A DNA stretch of 63,769 nt from Azoarcus sp. (lineage in GTDB: Bacteria; Pseudomonadota; Gammaproteobacteria; Burkholderiales; Rhodocyclaceae): NCBI GenBank assembly GCA_031268195.1, contig JAIRXQ010000075.1:1-63769 (forward strand). The letters run 5' to 3'. Both the position numbers and the translations under genes were made by a program. Shown one piece after another: positions 19,968 to 27,250 of this stretch. Under the pieces are notes generated by a model. It worked only from the letters and a program-made list of their open reading frames with translations, was not told where the DNA came from and ran no database searches. Each line of letters starts with the position of its first letter. The first letter of the stretch is position 1.

Positions 19968-20750
19968 TTGAACCTGCAAGGCTGGGTTGCCTGGGCGCCG
20001 GGGCGGGAGACACCCGAGGCATGGCGTCGGTGGGCTCTGGCTGGAGAGGAGGGGGGCGATGCGGCGGGTTCCGGCGCGCTCGCCGCGCCTCCGCCCCTCA
20101 AGAGCATTCCCCCTTTATTGCGCCGTCGCGCCGACGCGATGGGGCGCGCCGCGCTGCACGTGCTGACCCGGCCCGAAATGCCCTATGGGGGGCAGCCCCT
20201 CGTGCTGTGCAGTCGGCTGGGAGAATTCCGTCGTTCATTTGAGCTGCAAGCGGAAATGGCGCGCGAGGGCCGCGTATCGCCGCAGCAGTTCAGCATGGCG
20301 GTGCATAACGCCATCGGCGGGTTGTTCATGATGGCGGAAAAGGCGCACGCGCCGCTCACCGCGCTGGCAGCGGGGGCGGAGGGTTCGCTTGCGGGCTTGC
20401 AGGAGAGCGCCATTCAACTTGCCGATGGCGCGAAGGTTGTGTGGTTGCTCTATTGCGCGGAGCCACTGCCCGAGCAATATCATTTTTTTGCAGCGCCGGA
20501 CGAGCGCGCCAGTCATTTCGCCCTCCTGTTCGCGTGGAGCGCTGGCGACGAGTTTCAACTCGCTCCTGATGCGCATTCTGTTCAGAACGGTGCGTCCCGC
20601 ACCGCATCGCCGCTGGAATTGCTTTCTTTTCTGCTGTGCCCCGAACGAGACAGTATTTGTCTGTCCGCGCGTGGCAATTGGACTTTGCGACGCGGGACTC
20701 TGCGACGCGGGACTTTGCGGCGCGCCGCCCGAGCTGGAGCCGGGCTGTGA
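19968..20750 (+). CDS. Beta-ketoacyl synthase-like chain length factor (ApeC-like)
   Basis: 260 residues, read from a TTG at 19968 preceded by GGCAGGG (LNLQGWVAWAPGRET...). Matches the short KS-like N-terminal-domain family found at the head of aryl-polyene operons, which pairs with a true KS as a chain length factor. There is no active-site Cys/His/His set. Seen: FSMAVHNAIGGLFMM and the ASHFALLFAW segment. The C-terminus ends in a repeated LRRGTLRRGTLRR encoded by 15-bp tandem repeats. Start codon uncertain; the frame is well supported and the next gene overlaps its stop. Confidence 0.82.
   Translation: MNLQGWVAWAPGRETPEAWRRWALAGEEGGDAAGSGALAAPPPLKSIPPLLRRRADAMGRAALHVLTRPEMPYGGQPLVLCSRLGEFRRSFELQAEMAREGRVSPQQFSMAVHNAIGGLFMMAEKAHAPLTALAAGAEGSLAGLQESAIQLADGAKVVWLLYCAEPLPEQYHFFAAPDERASHFALLFAWSAGDEFQLAPDAHSVQNGASRTASPLELLSFLLCPERDSICLSARGNWTLRRGTLRRGTLRRAARAGAGL
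20681..20725. repeat. Three 15-bp tandem repeats in the chain-length-factor gene
   Basis: Units GACTYTGCGACGCGG at 20681-20695 and 20696-20710, and a diverged third at 20711-20725, encode the terminal LRRGT/LRRGT/LRRAA pattern. In-frame 5-codon duplication at a gene end. Confidence 0.85.
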
Positions 20751-21568
20751 TGACCGCCGGGCTGGGTCGCCCCTATCGCATCATCGCGACCGGATTCTGT
20801 TTTGGGGTTTTCGGCTTGTTGGGGCTTTTCATTTTGTGCGTGATTGTCCCGCTGGCGAGTTTCGTCTGGCCGAAAACGCCCGCATCGCGGCAGCGGGTGC
20901 GCAATATCTTGCAGGGCGGAATGCGCTGGTTTACGCAGCTGATGGTTGTCTGCGGCGTCATCAGTCTGGAGGTGCGCCACAAAGAAAGGTTGGCGAGAAA
21001 TGGGTTACTCATCGTCGCCAATCATCCTTCGCTGATCGACGTCGTACTTCTCATCGGTTTGTTGCGGCGGCCCAATTGCGTGGTCAAGGCGAGCCTGAAG
21101 ACGAATCTGTTTACGCGCGGGCCGGTGAAGTGCGGCGGTTTCATCGTCAATTCCGATGGGCCTCAATTCGTCGAGGACAGTATCGCCTCGGTGCGCGCGG
21201 GCGACAGTCTGGTGATCTTTCCCGAAGGCACGCGCAGTATTACCCATGACGGCGTTCTGAGCCCGATGAAGCGTGGTGCGGCCAATATCGCCTTGCGCGG
21301 CAATATCGATTTGACGCCGGTCGTCATCACGGTTTCCGAGCCCGCGCTGGGCAAGGGGCTGGCATGGTATCGGGCGCCTGTGCGCCGGCCTCATTTCGTT
21401 CTGGACGTGAAGGACGAAATTTCCGTGGCGGCCTACGCAGGCGACGCGCCCAGTGTTGCGGCGCGGACCTTGACGCGGGATCTGGATGCCTTTTTGACGC
21501 AGGATATTTTGCAGCGCATCTCGCGTGTTTCGCCGGAATCCGGTGATTCGCCGGCGAAGTGCGCCTGA
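20750..21568 (+). CDS. 1-acyl-glycerol-phosphate-type acyltransferase (PlsC-like)
   Basis: 272 residues from the ATG at 20750, overlapping the previous TGA. N-terminal hydrophobic segment (about 13-42), then the acyltransferase motif NHPSLID (HX4D) and FPEGTRS. In aryl-polyene clusters such an enzyme is proposed to attach the polyene acyl chain to a lipid or glycerol anchor (established cluster context; substrate inferred). Membrane-associated. Confidence 0.9.
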   Translation: MTAGLGRPYRIIATGFCFGVFGLLGLFILCVIVPLASFVWPKTPASRQRVRNILQGGMRWFTQLMVVCGVISLEVRHKERLARNGLLIVANHPSLIDVVLLIGLLRRPNCVVKASLKTNLFTRGPVKCGGFIVNSDGPQFVEDSIASVRAGDSLVIFPEGTRSITHDGVLSPMKRGAANIALRGNIDLTPVVITVSEPALGKGLAWYRAPVRRPHFVLDVKDEISVAAYAGDAPSVAARTLTRDLDAFLTQDILQRISRVSPESGDSPAKCA

Positions 21569-21674
21569 AGGTTTGGTATCAAGCGCTCACTTGGGCGTAT
21601 GCCTGTGCGAGCAAATGCCGGTGCGATAAATATGTATTTCGCCCCACATCTTTCATGAAGGGAACCGTACTAAA

Positions 21675-21938
21675 ATGAGTGACAATCTGATTCAGGAGAT
21701 CAAAGCTTTCATCATCGAATCGCTGGATCTGGAGGATCTCGCCCCGGAAGATATCGAGGACGACGCGCCTCTGTTCGGCGACGGACTGGGGCTCGATTCC
21801 ATCGATTCGCTCGAACTCGGGGTGGGGCTGCAAAAACGGTACAGTCTGAAAATTTCCGCCGAAAACGAGGAAACGCGCAAGATTTTCTCCTCGGCGCGCG
21901 CGCTGGCCGATTATGTCGCCGCGCATCGCGCGCTTTGA
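21675..21938 (+). CDS. Acyl carrier protein 1 (ApeE-like)
   Basis: 87 residues, acidic. The phosphopantetheine site is Ser42 in GLDSIDSLEL. Carries intermediates of aryl-polyene chain growth. The ATG follows AAGGGA. A 106-bp gap before it (21569-21674) contains AT-rich GATAAATATG and may hold a secondary promoter. It is first of an ACP pair, as in known APE operons. Confidence 0.94.
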   Translation: MSDNLIQEIKAFIIESLDLEDLAPEDIEDDAPLFGDGLGLDSIDSLELGVGLQKRYSLKISAENEETRKIFSSARALADYVAAHRAL

Positions 21939-21967
21939 CCCGATATTCATGAATGAGAACCCGAAAA

Positions 21968-22219
21968 ATGGATAAAGACGAAGGTCTTGCCCTGCTCTCG
22001 AAGCTGTTGCATGAACTCTTCGAGATCGCGCCCGAAAAGGTCGTGCCGGACGCTGATCTTTTCAAGGATTTCGATATCGACAGCATCGATGCGGTCGATC
22101 TCGCGGTCGAATTGCGGAAACAGACCGGACGGCAGCTCACTCCGGAGGAATTCAAGAAGATACGTACCGTCGCCGACATTCTGGATATCCTCGGCACGCC
22201 GCCCGCCGGGAACGCCTGA
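21968..22219 (+). CDS. Acyl carrier protein 2 (ApeF-like)
   Basis: 83 residues. Phosphopantetheine Ser39 in DIDSIDAVDL. Start set at the ATG 21968, preceded by GAGAAC; an upstream in-frame ATG at 21953 would add five residues (MRTRK). Two ACPs side by side are a hallmark of aryl-polyene operons. The stop overlaps the start of the next gene. Confidence 0.93.
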   Translation: MDKDEGLALLSKLLHELFEIAPEKVVPDADLFKDFDIDSIDAVDLAVELRKQTGRQLTPEEFKKIRTVADILDILGTPPAGNA

Positions 22220-22785
22220 TGCCTGGGGGGTGGGCGTTTGCCGCCGGGCTGCTTTTGCCCGTGATGTTCTGGGTGTGCCGCTGGCAGGGCTGGGAATTCT
22301 GGTGGTGCGGGCTCGTTTTGTTGCCGCTGGCCTGGCCGCGCCGGAGTGGGGGCGGCATCTACGCCGCCGGCGTCATGCCGCACGTCATGCGCTGGCTGCC
22401 GGGGGTGCTGGCGGCGGTGGTCGGCAGCGTCGCGCTGGCTTTTCGCAGCAATATCTCGCTTCAATATTATTCCGTGCTGAGCAGTCTTTTTTTCCTTGCC
22501 GTGTTCGCGGGCAGCCTCCTGCAGGAACAAAGCCTCATCGAGCGCCTGGCGCGGCGGGCCTATCCCGATCTGCCGGAATTCGGGGTGCGCTACACGCGCA
22601 AGGTCACGCAGGCTTGGTGCGTATTCTTCATAGCTAATACCGTCGTCACGCTGGTGTGCATCAAGACGAGTGATGTCGCCTGGGCGATCTACAACGGTTT
22701 TATTGCCTACATCCTGATGGGCTGCATGTTCGTGGGCGAATGGCTCGTGCGGCGCAAGGTCATGCGGGATGCTCACCATGTCTGA
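22219..22785 (+). CDS. Integral membrane protein of aryl-polyene clusters (COG4648)
   Basis: 188 residues with about five to six hydrophobic segments (around 5-20, 27-40, 58-74, 80-98, 133-150, 157-175). Matches the COG4648 membrane family found next to the ACPs in these clusters; function unknown, perhaps presenting substrates at the inner membrane. Start ATG overlaps the ACP2 TGA; the stop overlaps the ligase start. Confidence 0.85.
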   Translation: MPGGWAFAAGLLLPVMFWVCRWQGWEFWWCGLVLLPLAWPRRSGGGIYAAGVMPHVMRWLPGVLAAVVGSVALAFRSNISLQYYSVLSSLFFLAVFAGSLLQEQSLIERLARRAYPDLPEFGVRYTRKVTQAWCVFFIANTVVTLVCIKTSDVAWAIYNGFIAYILMGCMFVGEWLVRRKVMRDAHHV

Positions 22786-24520
22786 GCCGGATTTGCGCCT
22801 TCTCTCGCGTCATTGGGCGCTGCCCGCGGACAATGGCCGGCCGATCGCCTGGTGCGGCGGGCAGCCCATCGCGCGCGCCAGGTTTTATCGTGATATCGAG
22901 GCGGCGCGGCGAACGCTCGCCGGCCTCGATCCCGGCGAGCTCGATGGACGCCCCGGCGTGGCGCTCTACGATACGCATGCCTACCGTTTCGCCGTTTGGC
23001 TACTGGCGGCCTGGTCGCTCGGCCTTGCGGTCGTCCTGCCCGGCGACGATCTGCCGGCGACGCGGGAGGCGCTGCCTATTCCGTGGATCGGAAGCGCGCA
23101 AACAGGGGAGGCGCTCTCCGACTGGTCGGGCGGCGGCCCGCCGAGCGCGCTCGATCACGGCCGCCCGGCCATGTTCGTGTTTACTTCCGGCTCCACCGGC
23201 AAGCCTTCGCTCATCGGGAAGGAGCTGTCGCAGCTGCGAGCCGAGGTGGAGATGTTCGAGCGCGCCTTTGGCGCGGATTTGACGCCGGAGACCCGGTTCG
23301 TTACCAGCGTGCCGCATCAGCATATGTACGGGCTGCCGTTCTTCATGCTGTGGTCGCTGAGCGCGCCGCATCCCTTTTGGGTGGAAAAGCTCCGCTATCC
23401 CGAGGATCTCGGCAGGTTGCCGCCCGCCGATTATCTGCTCGTTTCCGCGCCGACTTTCCTCAAGCACCTGCCGGATGCGCCGCCGCCGCCGCTTGGCGTG
23501 CGCTGGAAAATGGCGACTTCGGCGGGCAGTTCGCTCGCGCTCGATGTTGCCCGCGCCGGTATCGCGTACATGAATGCGCCGCTGTATGAAATCTACGGCA
23601 GCACCGAAACCGGCGCGGCGGCGCATCGCGTGGCCGACGCGCCCTGGCAACCGATGCCCGGCGTGCGGCTGGCGCTGGAGGAAGGGACATCCCGGCTGCT
23701 GATCCATTCGCCGCTGCTCTCCGAGGCTGAACGGGAGAGCGGTTTTCTCTCCGGCGACATCGCTCGTCTGGGCGAACGCGGTCTGGAGCTCATCGGGCGG
23801 GCCGACCGTGTGGTGAAGATCGGCGAAAAACGGATCTCCCTGACACGGATCGAGCAGGAGCTTTCCCGCTTGCCCGAAGTGGCGAGCGCCCGCGTGTTGC
23901 CGTTGCCGCACGAGCACGAAAGCGATCGCCTGCTGCTCGGCGCGGTCGTCGTCCTCAGCCCGGAGGGGCGCGCTTTGCGCGCGACAAAGAAAAAAGCGCA
24001 TTTCGATCTTGGCTTGCGCGCTCGTTTGCGGGATCGTCTCGATCCGCTCGCCTTGCCGCGCCGCTGGCGTTACGTCGAAGCTTTTCCGTGCAACGACATG
24101 GGCAAGACGACCCGGCAGGACATGGAACGCCTGTTCGCGCCGCGCCTGGCGCATGCCGAGGTGTTGCCGCGATCCGATGGAGATAATGACGATAGCGTGG
24201 TGCTGCAACTCGCCGTGCCGCACAATCTGGCATGGTTCGAGGGCCATTTCCCCGGCTTGCCAATCCTTCCCGGTGTGGTGCAGGTCGATTGGGCGGCGCA
24301 TTTCGCGCGGCTTTATTTTTCTTTCGATGCGAGCGTCTGCGATATAGCGAGCCTCAAATTTCAACATATCATCCGGCCCGGCGATGCGCCTTGCCTGAAG
24401 TTGTCCTTGCGGTGCGGTGGCAAGGAGATCGAATTCACCTTTTTTCGGGACGACAAGATTTATTCGCACGGCGTTTTCGTGGCGAGAAAATCGCGCATCG
24501 AAACGGAGGCGGGGACGTGA
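22778..24520 (+). CDS. AMP-ligase fused to a hotdog dehydratase (ApeH-ApeI-like fusion)
   Basis: 580 residues from the ATG 22778 (an ATG at 22769 adds three). Residues 1 to about 455: acyl-adenylating ANL domain with P-loop VFTSGSTGKPS, YEIYGSTETGA, and SGDIARLGERG...GRADRVVKIGEKRIS. Residues about 470-580: a FabA/FabZ-like hotdog with WFEGHFPGLPILPGVVQVDW. The ligase would activate the aromatic starter acid for ACP loading; the hotdog would dehydrate 3-hydroxyacyl-ACP. In E. coli these are separate ape genes, so fusion ties starter activation to elongation. Starter identity unknown: no ammonia-lyase or chorismatase gene is in the window. Confidence 0.88.
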   Translation: MSEPDLRLLSRHWALPADNGRPIAWCGGQPIARARFYRDIEAARRTLAGLDPGELDGRPGVALYDTHAYRFAVWLLAAWSLGLAVVLPGDDLPATREALPIPWIGSAQTGEALSDWSGGGPPSALDHGRPAMFVFTSGSTGKPSLIGKELSQLRAEVEMFERAFGADLTPETRFVTSVPHQHMYGLPFFMLWSLSAPHPFWVEKLRYPEDLGRLPPADYLLVSAPTFLKHLPDAPPPPLGVRWKMATSAGSSLALDVARAGIAYMNAPLYEIYGSTETGAAAHRVADAPWQPMPGVRLALEEGTSRLLIHSPLLSEAERESGFLSGDIARLGERGLELIGRADRVVKIGEKRISLTRIEQELSRLPEVASARVLPLPHEHESDRLLLGAVVVLSPEGRALRATKKKAHFDLGLRARLRDRLDPLALPRRWRYVEAFPCNDMGKTTRQDMERLFAPRLAHAEVLPRSDGDNDDSVVLQLAVPHNLAWFEGHFPGLPILPGVVQVDWAAHFARLYFSFDASVCDIASLKFQHIIRPGDAPCLKLSLRCGGKEIEFTFFRDDKIYSHGVFVARKSRIETEAGT

Positions 24521-25269
24521 ATTCCGTCGCCGTCGTGCCGGTCTACAATCATGGCGATACCGTGAGTGTGGTCATCGACGCCTTGCGGGCGCACGGACTG
24601 GCGGTGATTCTGGTCGACGATGGCAGCGAGGCGGCCACGGCGCGCAAACTCGATGCGCTCACTGCCGGAATGCAGGGCACGGAGCCCCCGCTGCGGCTGA
24701 CGCGTCATCCGGAGAACCGGGGCAAGGGCGCGGCAATGATGACGGGGTTCCGGCTGGCGAGCGAAGCGGGGGCCAGCCACGTTTTGCAGGTGGACGCCGA
24801 CGCCCAGCACGATCTCGATGTCGTTCCCCGTTTTCTGGAAGCCGTGCGACAACATCCTGGCGCGGTGATCGCGGGTTACCCGCGTTACGACCAAAGTGTG
24901 CCGAAAGGGCGGCTGATCGCGCGTTATCTGACGCATGTCTGGGTGTGGATCAACACGTTGTCGCTGCGCATCGTCGATTCGATGTGCGGTTTCCGCCTCT
25001 ATCCGCTCGCGGCGACGCTGCCGTTGTTGCCCGCGCTGCACCGTGCGGCGCGCATGGATTTCGACACCGAGATTTTGGTGCGCCTCGATTGGGAAGGGGT
25101 GCCTATCGTCAATTTGCCGGTTGCGGTGCATTATCCGGCGGACGGCGTGTCGCACTTCCGCGTATGGCGCGACAATGCACGCATCTGCGCAATGCATGCC
25201 CGCCTGTTCTTCGGCATGCTGTGGCGCTCGCCTCGCCTGCTGGCGCGCCATTTTCGCCGGGATGCCTGA
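24517..25269 (+). CDS. Family 2 glycosyltransferase
   Basis: 250 residues from GTG 24517, overlapping the ligase stop. GT-A fold: VVPVYNHGDTV, VDDGS, HPENRGKGAAMMTGF, and the metal site VDADAQHD. A dolichyl-phosphate-mannose-synthase-like GT2 is a standard member of aryl-polyene operons, probably glycosylating the head group or lipid anchor (inferred). No C-terminal membrane domain. Translationally coupled to both neighbours. Confidence 0.9.
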   Translation: MNSVAVVPVYNHGDTVSVVIDALRAHGLAVILVDDGSEAATARKLDALTAGMQGTEPPLRLTRHPENRGKGAAMMTGFRLASEAGASHVLQVDADAQHDLDVVPRFLEAVRQHPGAVIAGYPRYDQSVPKGRLIARYLTHVWVWINTLSLRIVDSMCGFRLYPLAATLPLLPALHRAARMDFDTEILVRLDWEGVPIVNLPVAVHYPADGVSHFRVWRDNARICAMHARLFFGMLWRSPRLLARHFRRDA

Positions 25270-26242
25270 CATGCACTGGGCGCGCGTGGGCGAAGCGGGT
25301 TTCGATGTCGGTTTGCGCTTTCTGCTCTGGATTTACTGGCATGGCGGCATCTGGCTTTTCCGTTTCTGCCTGATTTTCGCGATTGGCTGGTTTTTCCTCA
25401 CCCGCCCGCAGGCCCGTCACGCCTCGCTGGAATACCTTGCCCGTCTGCACGCAACGAGCGGCGGCGTGACGCCCGCGCCGACATGGTGGAACGGCTTTCG
25501 TCACTTCATGGCCTTCGGTGAGACCATGCTGGGCAAGATTCTCGCTTCGGACGAGCGGGAGCGGGTTCCTGAGCTGGCGAGCGCCGAGGGGCTGGAAGCG
25601 TTTCATCGCGCAGTCGATGCCGGGCGCGGCGTCCTCATCGTTACAGCGCATTTCGGCAATCTCATGTTGCTGCGGCGGACCGGGCAGGGTCACCGCGCCC
25701 ACGTCAGAATCACCTTGCTCGCCTACACGCGGCATGCCGTGCGCTTTCAGCGCATCCTGCGAGCGCTGGATCCGGGGCTGGAACTGGATTTGATCCGGGT
25801 TGACCGCGTCGGCGTCGGCACGGCGATGGCGCTGTCGGAACGCATCATGGCGGGCGGCATCGTGGTCATTACGGGCGATCGTGTCCCTGCGTCGATGAGC
25901 GATGCGACGATGCGCATGCCGTTTCTGGGCAAAGAGGCATCTTTTCCGGTGGGGCCGTACATCCTTGCCGCCGCGCTGGGCTGCCCGGTGTTCATGATGT
26001 TCGGCGCTCGCACGCGGACCGGGACTGCTGTGGCGGTGCGTTCGCTCGCCGATTCAGTCGTCTTGCCGCGCAAAGGGCGGGAAGCAGCCCTCCGGTCATA
26101 TCTCGGCGCTTACGTCGCCGCGCTCTCCGAGGAATGTCGCAAACACCCTTTGCAATGGTTTAATTTTTTCCCTTTCTGGCAGACGCCGAAGAGCGACCTA
26201 CAACGTTCAAACGATGAGAAATCCACAAAGCCGTTGGCGTGA
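25262..26242 (+). CDS. LpxL/HtrB-like lysophospholipid or lipid A acyltransferase
   Basis: 326 residues. N-terminal hydrophobic stretch (about 18-47), then the acyltransferase motif VTAHFGNL (HX4-type) and GDRVPASM. Start ATG 25262 overlaps the GT2 stop; ATG 25271 would remove three residues. Members of this family in aryl-polyene operons resemble lipid A secondary acyltransferases and may transfer the polyene chain to its membrane anchor. Ends with a 29-bp overlap with the thioesterase. Confidence 0.88.
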   Translation: MPDMHWARVGEAGFDVGLRFLLWIYWHGGIWLFRFCLIFAIGWFFLTRPQARHASLEYLARLHATSGGVTPAPTWWNGFRHFMAFGETMLGKILASDERERVPELASAEGLEAFHRAVDAGRGVLIVTAHFGNLMLLRRTGQGHRAHVRITLLAYTRHAVRFQRILRALDPGLELDLIRVDRVGVGTAMALSERIMAGGIVVITGDRVPASMSDATMRMPFLGKEASFPVGPYILAAALGCPVFMMFGARTRTGTAVAVRSLADSVVLPRKGREAALRSYLGAYVAALSEECRKHPLQWFNFFPFWQTPKSDLQRSNDEKSTKPLA

Positions 26243-26636
26243 TAGTGTGACGCTGGAAATCCCTTTTCGGGATCTCGACCCGCTGGATATCTGCTGGCAC
26301 GGGCATTACGTTGGCTATTTCGAGTGCGCGCGCAACGCGCTGTTGCGCACGATCGACTACGATTATCCGGAAATGCGCGCGTCCAATTATGCTTGGCCGG
26401 TCATCGAGTTGTACATCCGTTACGCGCAGCCGTTACGCTATCGGCAACGCATCGAGGTCGAAGCGATCCTGACGGAATGGGAGAACCGGCTCCGGATCGA
26501 CTATGTCATCCGCGATGTCGAAACCGGCAAGCGCCTCACGCGCGGTTATACCGTGCAGGTGGCCGTCGATATGCGTAGCGGTGAAATGTGCCTGGCCAGC
26601 CCTGCCGTTCTGGCCGAAAAACTGGGGATGAAATGA
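26214..26636 (+). CDS. Acyl-CoA/ACP thioesterase (4HBT hotdog, ApeK-like)
   Basis: 140 residues. Single hotdog fold with FRDLDPLDICWHGHYVGYF, the 4-hydroxybenzoyl-CoA thioesterase signature (Asp near 22). Likely releases or proofreads chains on the aryl-polyene ACPs. The start lies inside the preceding gene and the stop overlaps the next start, so it is tightly coupled. Confidence 0.9.
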   Translation: MRNPQSRWRDSVTLEIPFRDLDPLDICWHGHYVGYFECARNALLRTIDYDYPEMRASNYAWPVIELYIRYAQPLRYRQRIEVEAILTEWENRLRIDYVIRDVETGKRLTRGYTVQVAVDMRSGEMCLASPAVLAEKLGMK

Positions 26637-27250
26637 AAATTTTCAAACGATGCCTGATGCTGGCCGCGTCGTGGTGTCTGGCCACGCCGCTACATGCCGC
26701 CGATGCCGGTGTGCTGGTCGCGGCACGCGAACGCCTCGCGCTGGAGCCGGTGACGCAGGGTGAATTCGTGCAGACGCGCCAGCTCGCGCGCATCAAAAAG
26801 CCGCTGATCTCGACCGGCCGTTTCGTCGTGGCGCGCGGACTCGGCGTGATCTGGGAGGATATCGCGCCGTTTGCACGCACGATGCGGCTGACGAAAGATG
26901 AAATCCTGCAAACCGCCGATGGTCAGACGTTGATGCATCTGTCGGCGGACAAGGAGCCGGCGGTCGCTGCGGTCACCGGCATCCTGTTCGGTGTGCTCGC
27001 GGGCGATCTCGATGCGCTCGCGCGCGGTTTCGATCACGCCGGAGAGGTGAAGGGCACGCACTGGCGGCTCGATTTCACGCCGCGCGACGCCAATCTCGCC
27101 CGCCTGATTCGCCAACTCACCTTGCGCGGCGCGCGCGACATCGAACAGGTAGAGATCATCAGTGCCGCCGGGGATGTGACATACATCGAGTTCAAGGCGC
27201 AGACGCATGCCCGCGAAATTCCGGCGGACATCGGGAAACGTTTTGAATAA
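26633..27250 (+). CDS. LolA-like outer-membrane lipoprotein carrier of the APE cluster
   Basis: 205 residues from the ATG 26633 with signal peptide MKIFKRCLMLAASWCLATPLHA. Periplasmic. Resembles LolA-type carriers (GEFVQTRQLARIKKPLISTGRF and the LTLRGARDIEQVEII strand). In aryl-polyene operons this carrier with the MMPL exporter is thought to ferry the lipid-anchored polyene across the periplasm. Overlaps the thioesterase stop. Confidence 0.88.
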   Translation: MKIFKRCLMLAASWCLATPLHAADAGVLVAARERLALEPVTQGEFVQTRQLARIKKPLISTGRFVVARGLGVIWEDIAPFARTMRLTKDEILQTADGQTLMHLSADKEPAVAAVTGILFGVLAGDLDALARGFDHAGEVKGTHWRLDFTPRDANLARLIRQLTLRGARDIEQVEIISAAGDVTYIEFKAQTHAREIPADIGKRFE

